From positions 1 through 37,185 of the forward strand of contig NZ_JALLPO010000064.1 in assembly GCF_023276435.1 (NCBI RefSeq): a stretch of DNA of 37,185 bases, given 5' to 3'. Origin of the DNA: Sphaerisporangium perillae. GTDB taxonomy: Bacteria; Actinomycetota; Actinomycetes; Streptosporangiales; Streptosporangiaceae. The position numbers were made by a program, and so were the translations under genes. Numbering within the stretch: the first letter of the stretch is position 1; every line of letters begins with the position of its first letter. Shown here piece after piece: positions 30,886 through 37,185 of the stretch. The notes under the pieces were generated by a model that saw only the letters and a program-made list of their open reading frames with translations, searched no databases and was not told where the DNA came from.

Positions 30886-31314
30886 ATGGCGACGACACGT
30901 ACCGCGACGACCCAGTGGAAGGGCGCGCTGCTCGACGGCTCGGGTACCGTTTCGCTCGACACCTCGGGCGTGGGGACGTTCGAGGTCTCCTGGCCCTCGC
31001 GCGCCGAGCAGGCGAACGGCAAGACCAGCCCCGAGGAGCTCATCGCGGCGGCGCACTCCTCCTGCTACTCGATGGCGCTGTCGCACGGGCTCGCCCAGGC
31101 CGGCACGCCGCCGCAGCAGGTGGAGACCAAGGCCGACGTGACGTTCCAGCCAGGTGAGGGCATCACCGGCATCGTGCTGTCGGTTCGGGCGCAGGTGCCG
31201 GGTCTGTCCGCGGAGGACTTCCAGGCCGCGGCCGAGACGGCCAAGGCCGGCTGCCCGGTGAGCAAGGCCCTGGCGGGCACCACGATCACGCTGAACGCCG
31301 AGCTGATCGGCTGA
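30886..31314 (+). CDS. osmC: OsmC-family peroxiredoxin
   Basis: This 142-residue thiol peroxidase reduces organic hydroperoxides. The two reactive cysteines are C60 in AAAHSSCYSMALS and C123 in AKAGCPVSKAL. The usual opening WKGALLDGSGTVSL and TSPEELIAAAH match OsmC rather than Ohr. ATG 30886 has GAAGGGATG a few bases upstream. It is 42 bases after the ABC ATPase and could be read from the same transcript, although its function is not obviously linked. Confidence 0.9.
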   Translation: MATTRTATTQWKGALLDGSGTVSLDTSGVGTFEVSWPSRAEQANGKTSPEELIAAAHSSCYSMALSHGLAQAGTPPQQVETKADVTFQPGEGITGIVLSVRAQVPGLSAEDFQAAAETAKAGCPVSKALAGTTITLNAELIG

Positions 31315-31324
31315 GAAGTCCCGT

Positions 31325-31358
31325 ACGGCCCCCGCGTGCGACGTCGCGCGGGGGCCGT
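31325..31358 (+). terminator. Strong terminator hairpin after osmC
   Basis: ACGGCCCCCGCG (31325-31336) and CGCGGGGGCCGT (31347-31358) form a perfect 12-bp stem with a 10-base loop, 10 bases after the osmC stop. Confidence 0.85.
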
Positions 31359-31684
31359 GCCATGCCCGGACTACTGACGCATAGAGGGTTTTACGAACTT
31401 TTAGGGCTATATATGCACGTTTGACCGTTTTGGAGTACCTTGATGCCACGCTCGACGACGCGGCCACCGCTCCCGGCGCCGAGCGACCCCGCCTGGCCGG
31501 AAAGATCTGGTAAATCAGACCAACGGCCCTAATATCGACAGTAGAGCCGGAACGCAAGCATCCAGGTATGCGGCAACGGAGCCCTCCCCGGAAAGGAGCC
31601 GACCGGGCGCCCGGATCACGACAGAGCAACAAGCCGCGCGATCGAGCTGCACCGCGACCCGTTCCACGACCACAATGAGGCTAC
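31359..31684 (+). other. Long upstream region of glgX with an A/T-rich patch
   Basis: No gene is seen in these 326 bases. An unusually A/T-rich part (about 31385-31445) contains GCTATATATGC at 31407-31417. The same 11-mer occurs upstream of the reductase at 35412. The rest is likely a long 5' leader; GAGG lies shortly before the ATG at 31685. Confidence 0.5.
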
Positions 31685-33808
<2,124 letters not shown>

Positions 33809-33833
33809 CCCCGCCGGCCCTGACCGGACGCCG

Positions 33834-34376
33834 TCAGGCGCCGGCGCCGAGCTGCTCGATCATCCACCTGCACCAGGCGGCGCGGTGCCGCTCGTAGCTC
33901 AGCCCGCACCACAGCGTCGCGTAGCTGCCGAACGCCGGCTCCCCCGTCGCCGGAACCGTCTGGAAGCCCGCCTGCTGCCGCTCGTACTCCGCGATGCGCT
34001 CCTCGTGCAGGGCGAGCTGGTCGCGGAAGAGCTCCGCGACCTCGGCGGGATCGGCGAGCCATGACGCGTAGGTCTTCAGGACCAGCTCGTCGCGCTCTGG
34101 CCGGGCGCGCGCCGGCTCGGTGACCCATTCCCGCAGGGCCACCCGGCCCTCGGGGGTCAGATGGTAGACCTTCTTGCCCTGCGGGCCCGGCCCGTGCTCG
34201 GCCTCGAACCGCACGAGGCCGTCGGCCAGCAGCTTCTGCAGGTCGGTATGGATCTGGCTGTGCCTGGCCGTCCAGAAGTAGCCGAGGGGACGGCTCATGG
34301 CGGCCGTGAGGTCGTAGCCGGTCCGCGCACCCTTGGCCAGCACGGCCAGGATCGCGAAACCCAGTGTTGAGGTCAT
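33834..34376 (-). CDS. PadR-family transcriptional regulator
   Basis: This 180-residue protein has an N-terminal winged helix (STLGFAILAVLAKGARTGYD, HSQIHTDLQKLLADGLVR, KVYHLTPEGRVALREW) and the C-terminal helical dimer domain of Vir-type PadR proteins (LFRDQLALHEERIAEYERQQ). PadR repressors respond to small molecules or envelope stress. ATG 34376 lies 22 bases from a 28-bp palindrome holding the PadR consensus ATGT-N8-ACAT, so it very likely controls itself and the divergent lipoprotein gene. Confidence 0.92.
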   Translation of the reverse strand: MTSTLGFAILAVLAKGARTGYDLTAAMSRPLGYFWTARHSQIHTDLQKLLADGLVRFEAEHGPGPQGKKVYHLTPEGRVALREWVTEPARARPERDELVLKTYASWLADPAEVAELFRDQLALHEERIAEYERQQAGFQTVPATGEPAFGSYATLWCGLSYERHRAAWCRWMIEQLGAGA

Positions 34377-34397
34377 CGCCTTCCAAGGGTAGTGTCC

Positions 34398-34425
34398 CGC
34401 TCTATGTCAGTTCTGACATAGAGCG
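34398..34425. promoter_or_regulatory. PadR operator between divergent genes
   Basis: CGCTCTATGTCAG (34398-34410) and CTGACATAGAGCG (34413-34425) are perfect 13-bp inverted repeats around TT. Inside is ATGT-N8-ACAT (34404-34419), the known PadR-family binding pattern. It lies 8 bases before the lipoprotein start and would block both divergent promoters. Confidence 0.85.
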
Positions 34426-34433
34426 AGGTGTTC

Positions 34434-35240
34434 ATGAGAGCGATCGCCGGGTTGGCGGCATTGGTCATGGTGCTGGGCGCATGCGGCGGCGAGGGCGGTA
34501 CGGCGAGCTCGGACCGCGCGGCCGTGACCCCCTCCGCGCCGGCCACCCCCACCCCCGTCACGTCCCCGCCGGCCCCGGCGTCCTCCCCCGCGGCGACGCC
34601 CACAACCCGGCCGGTGTCCAAGGGGCCGAACCTGTCGGGCTGCTACACCAAGGCCGACGGCAAGATCTTCACCTACGGGAAGGAGGACCTGCCGGGCGTC
34701 GTGATGGGCAAGGGATCGACGGGCGCGGTGATCTCCTATGAGCGCGGCGGCAACGCGTGCACCTGGCGGCCGCTGGCGGACCGGCTGGTCTCCTCGGGCT
34801 ATCGCGTGCTGCTCTACGCCCGCGACCTGGTGGCCATTCCCTCGGACAACATCGCCGCCATGGCCAAGCGGCTCGGCAAGGAGCGCGGCGTGAAGCGGCT
34901 GTTCCTGGTCGGCGGCTCGGTGGGCGGCCTCATGTCCGTGACGGCCGCGCTCGAACTGGACGGCGAGGTCGCGATCGCGGGGGTGGTCGACCTGGCCGGC
35001 CCGCCCGACCCGGCGGAGACCGCCCGGCTGACGGTGCCGCTGCTCCAGATCACCGCCGAGAACGACGGCAGGGTCCCGCAGGGCATGAAGACCGCCCACG
35101 ACGCGGCCACCAGGGCGCCCGACCGGCAGTTCGTCGTCATCGAGGGCGAGTCGTCCCACGCGTCGTGGCTCTTCGACACCCCTCACGGGCCGCAGGTCCT
35201 CGACACGATCACGACCTTCATGGACCGTCACCGGGCCTGA
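34434..35240 (+). CDS. Lipoprotein alpha/beta hydrolase
   Basis: This 268-residue protein has a signal peptide (MRAIAGLAALVMV) and a textbook lipobox LGAC, and is thus lipid-anchored outside the membrane. A Pro/Thr/Ala-rich linker (about 25-60) leads to an alpha/beta hydrolase domain. The triad is S162 in GGSVGG, D211 in AENDGR and H242 in SSHASW. YRVLLYARD fits the core sheet. ATG 34434 has GCGAGG five bases upstream; GTG 34428 is less likely. It is divergent from the PadR gene and probably repressed by it. The substrate is unknown; an esterase or lipase-like activity is inferred. Confidence 0.85.
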   Translation: MRAIAGLAALVMVLGACGGEGGTASSDRAAVTPSAPATPTPVTSPPAPASSPAATPTTRPVSKGPNLSGCYTKADGKIFTYGKEDLPGVVMGKGSTGAVISYERGGNACTWRPLADRLVSSGYRVLLYARDLVAIPSDNIAAMAKRLGKERGVKRLFLVGGSVGGLMSVTAALELDGEVAIAGVVDLAGPPDPAETARLTVPLLQITAENDGRVPQGMKTAHDAATRAPDRQFVVIEGESSHASWLFDTPHGPQVLDTITTFMDRHRA

Positions 35241-35411
35241 CCGGGGCGCTTCCACGCCCCGCCGCCTCACCGTCGCGGCGGCGGGGACGGGCAGAACGGC
35301 GTAACGCTACGCATCCCATTTCTCGCAAATAGCTATATATGCTGAGGCGTTACTCCAACCACCGCCCATCCCCTCCACGATGCGCCTGTCCGACTGTGCC
35401 AAGGTAGAGAC
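35241..35411 (+). promoter_or_regulatory. Upstream region of the RibD-type reductase gene
   Basis: A G/C-rich stretch with CCCCGCCGCC and GGCGGCGGGG-like arms (about 35255-35285) may terminate the lipoprotein gene. It is followed by an A/T-rich patch with GCTATATATGC at 35332-35342, shared with the glgX upstream region. Confidence 0.4.
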
Positions 35412-36134
35412 GTGCGACGGATCCTTCCCAGCCCCGCGGACGACGTCGATCTCGCCGATGCCTACGCCTATCCCCGGCGCGACTGGCTGCGGCTCAACAT
35501 GGTGGCCGGCGCCGACGGCGGCACCTGGCTCAAAGGCGTGTCGGAGGGTCTCTCCGGCAAGGGCGACCGGCGCGTCTTCGGCGTCCTGCGCGGCCTCGCC
35601 GACGTGGTCCTGGCCGGCGCCGCCACCGTGCGCACCGAGGCGTACGGCCCGGCCCGCCCGCGCCCGTCCTGGCGGGAGCTCCGCGAGGGACGGCCGCTCG
35701 CGCCGCCGATCGCCGTCATCACCCGGCGGCTCGACCTCGACCTCGCGAGCCCGCTGTTCACCGAGGCGGAGCCGTACGCCAGGACCATCGTGATCACCAC
35801 CGAGCGCGCCCCGAAGGACCGCCGCGAGGAGGCCGCGAGGTACGCCGACGTGATCGTCGCCGGCGACGATCGGGTCGACATGGCGCTCGCCGTGGCGGCG
35901 CTGAGCGAGCGCGGCCTCGGCCGGATCCTGTGCGAGGGCGGCCCGAGGATCAACGGGCAGCTCGCGGCGGCCGGCCTGGTGGACGAGCTGTGCCTGACGA
36001 TCAGCCCCCTCCTGACCGGCGGCGACGCGGCGCGCATCCTCAACGGCCCCGCCTCCAGCACCCCCCTCAACCTCTCGCACGTCCTGGAGGAAGAAGGCTT
36101 CCTCTTCTGCAAGTACACCCGGGAGCCGAATTGA
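35412..36134 (+). CDS. Pyrimidine reductase family protein (RibD C-terminal domain)
   Basis: This 240-residue protein has the RibD_C/HTP-reductase fold: LRLNMVAGADGGTWLKGVSE, VFGVLRGLADVVLAGAATVR, IAVITRRLDLDL, the cofactor-side ILCEGGPRINGQLAAAGLVD and ELCLTISPLLTGG. It resembles 5-amino-6-(5-phosphoribosylamino)uracil reductase but lacks the deaminase half. Riboflavin or a deazaflavin/pterin-related reduction are the candidates. GTG 35412 starts the conserved domain. The stop overlaps the TTG of the ligase frame (TTGA). Confidence 0.85.
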   Translation: MRRILPSPADDVDLADAYAYPRRDWLRLNMVAGADGGTWLKGVSEGLSGKGDRRVFGVLRGLADVVLAGAATVRTEAYGPARPRPSWRELREGRPLAPPIAVITRRLDLDLASPLFTEAEPYARTIVITTERAPKDRREEAARYADVIVAGDDRVDMALAVAALSERGLGRILCEGGPRINGQLAAAGLVDELCLTISPLLTGGDAARILNGPASSTPLNLSHVLEEEGFLFCKYTREPN

Positions 36135-37185
36135 ACCTTCCCGACCGGCCACACCCCTCCGAAGGCCCCGAGCCTCCCATGGCCGACCCGACCCCGCCCA
36201 CCGCGCCGGAGCCGTCCCCCGCCCCGGACCCGACGCCGGGACCGGAGCCCTCCGCCGCGCCGCAACCCGCCGGCCGGCGCAGGGGCGCCGCCCCGCCCGA
36301 GCCGCCGCCCGAGATGAACCTTCCGGTGCCCCCGCCGGTGGCTCCCATGCTGGCCAAGGCGGTCAAGGAGGTGCCCGCCCAGGACGGCACCCTGCTGTAC
36401 GAGCCGAAGTGGGACGGCTTCCGCTGCATCGTGTTCCGCGACGGCGACGAGGTGTACCTCGGCAGCCGCAACGAGCGGCCCTTCAACCGCTACTTCCCCG
36501 AGATCATCGAGGCGGTCAGGCGCGAGCTGCCCGAGCGGTGCGTCGTCGACGGCGAGATCGTCCTGCGGCAGGGCCAGAACCTCGACTTCGACGCCCTCCA
36601 GCAGCGCATCCACCCGGCCGCCTCGCGGGTGAAGCTCCTCGCCGAGCGGACCCCGGCCTCGTTCGTCGCCTTCGACCTGCTCGCCTGCGGCGACGACGAC
36701 CTGATGGAGACCCCGTTCGGCGAGCGCCGCGCCCGGCTCGTCGACGCGCTGGCCGGCGCGGGCGACCGGATCCGGCTCACGCCCGTCACCGCCAGCGACG
36801 AGCGCGCGGGCGAGTGGTTCGAGATGTTCGAGGGAGCGGGCCTCGACGGCATCGTGGTCAAGCGCACCGACCAGCCGTACGAGCCCGACAGGCGCACGAT
36901 GTTCAAGGTCAAGCACGAGCGCACGGCCGACTGCGTCGTGGCCGGATACCGCGAGCACAAATCCGGTCCGGTCGTCGGGTCACTGCTGCTCGGCCTGTAC
37001 GACTCGGCCGGCGTGCTGCACCACGTGGGCGTGGCGGCATCCTTCCCGATGAAGCGCCGCGCCGAGCTCATCGACGAGCTCAAGCCCTACCTCCTGGAAG
37101 ACCTGGGCGGGCACCCCTGGAGCTCCTGGATGTCGCAGGACCAGAGCACCACCCAGCGCATGCCGGGGGCCATCTCCCGCTGGAG
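36131..37185 (+). CDS. ligC: ATP-dependent DNA ligase, LigC type (cut by window end)
   Basis: The adenylation domain is clear: YEPKWDGFRC with the nucleotidyl lysine (KxDG), VVDGEIV, SFVAFDLLACGDDD, LDGIVVKR and MFKVKHERTADCVV, then the start of the OB domain (GSLLLGLYDSAGVLHHVGVA). The frame is open from TTG 36131, which overlaps the reductase stop. ATG 36314 (MNLPVPPPVAPMLAKAVKEV) matches the usual LigC N-terminus, and ATG 36179 lies between. From the first start there is a 60-residue Pro/Ala/Glu-rich extension (PTAPEPSPAPDPTPGPEP) that may not be translated. The 3' end is outside the window. LigC enzymes serve repair, including short-gap repair with LigD-like partners. Confidence 0.85.
   Translation, partial: MNLPDRPHPSEGPEPPMADPTPPTAPEPSPAPDPTPGPEPSAAPQPAGRRRGAAPPEPPPEMNLPVPPPVAPMLAKAVKEVPAQDGTLLYEPKWDGFRCIVFRDGDEVYLGSRNERPFNRYFPEIIEAVRRELPERCVVDGEIVLRQGQNLDFDALQQRIHPAASRVKLLAERTPASFVAFDLLACGDDDLMETPFGERRARLVDALAGAGDRIRLTPVTASDERAGEWFEMFEGAGLDGIVVKRTDQPYEPDRRTMFKVKHERTADCVVAGYREHKSGPVVGSLLLGLYDSAGVLHHVGVAASFPMKRRAELIDELKPYLLEDLGGHPWSSWMSQDQSTTQRMPGAISRW

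Noticed and set aside
36131..36313. Proline-rich N-terminal extension as a real ligase domain
   Set aside because: Homologous LigC sequence begins at ATG 36314; the extension is low complexity and may be untranslated, so it is not called a domain.

Overview
The window is high-GC DNA with actinobacterial codon use: G/C-ending codons, many GTG/TTG starts and 4-base start/stop overlaps. The gene set (mycothiol-type MDMPI domain, DUF1707, GPP34, NirA/SirA-type sulfite reductase, AidB, LigC, actinobacterial large serine integrase) fits a filamentous actinomycete. Streptosporangiales is my best guess, by inference only.

Region 1 (1 to about 11,600) is an accessory island. It opens with what looks like the end of an IS21-like element and a decayed XRE/TPR regulator. 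A complete type IV restriction pair mcrB-mcrC follows, translationally coupled to a frameshifted gene with an EVE/PUA-like N-terminus. Next come an unrecognised acidic protein with a nine-cysteine cluster, an IS5-type transposase remnant broken by an 11-bp tandem duplication, a poorly resolved stretch of minus-strand small ORFs and hairpins, a RibD/DHFR-like reductase, a winged-helix-like protein, and a large serine recombinase whose start faces the chromosomal side.

Region 2 (11,600 to 15,800) is assimilatory sulfur reduction: an apparently leaderless cysteine leader peptide with a possible attenuator, sulfite reductase, a 47-residue zinc-ribbon protein, APS reductase and a CbiX-type chelatase. 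cysC, cysD and cysN are not in the cluster.

Region 3 (15,800 to 20,700) holds a small unknown gene, a full frdABCD menaquinol:fumarate reductase, a membrane protein and a convergent XRE regulator with its own inverted repeat.

Region 4 (20,770 to 25,000) has a perfect 20-bp palindrome in front of an SPFH / ribbon-helix-helix / GPP34 operon in which GPP34 is truncated and runs antisense into a DUF1707 gene. It ends with an ECF sigma factor coupled to an MDMPI-domain putative anti-sigma protein that carries a His-rich repeat.

Region 5 (25,100 to 31,350) has aidB, then a guanidine-I (ykkC) riboswitch followed by a guanidine-hydrolase-like ureohydrolase and a complete ABC importer in one overlapping operon. 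This is a self-contained guanidine sensing, import and hydrolysis unit. An OsmC gene with a strong terminator closes it.

Region 6 (31,400 to the end) has glgX, a PadR repressor divergent from a lipoprotein hydrolase across a 28-bp palindrome with the PadR consensus, a RibD-type reductase, and the 5' part of an ATP-dependent ligase (LigC type) that runs off the window.
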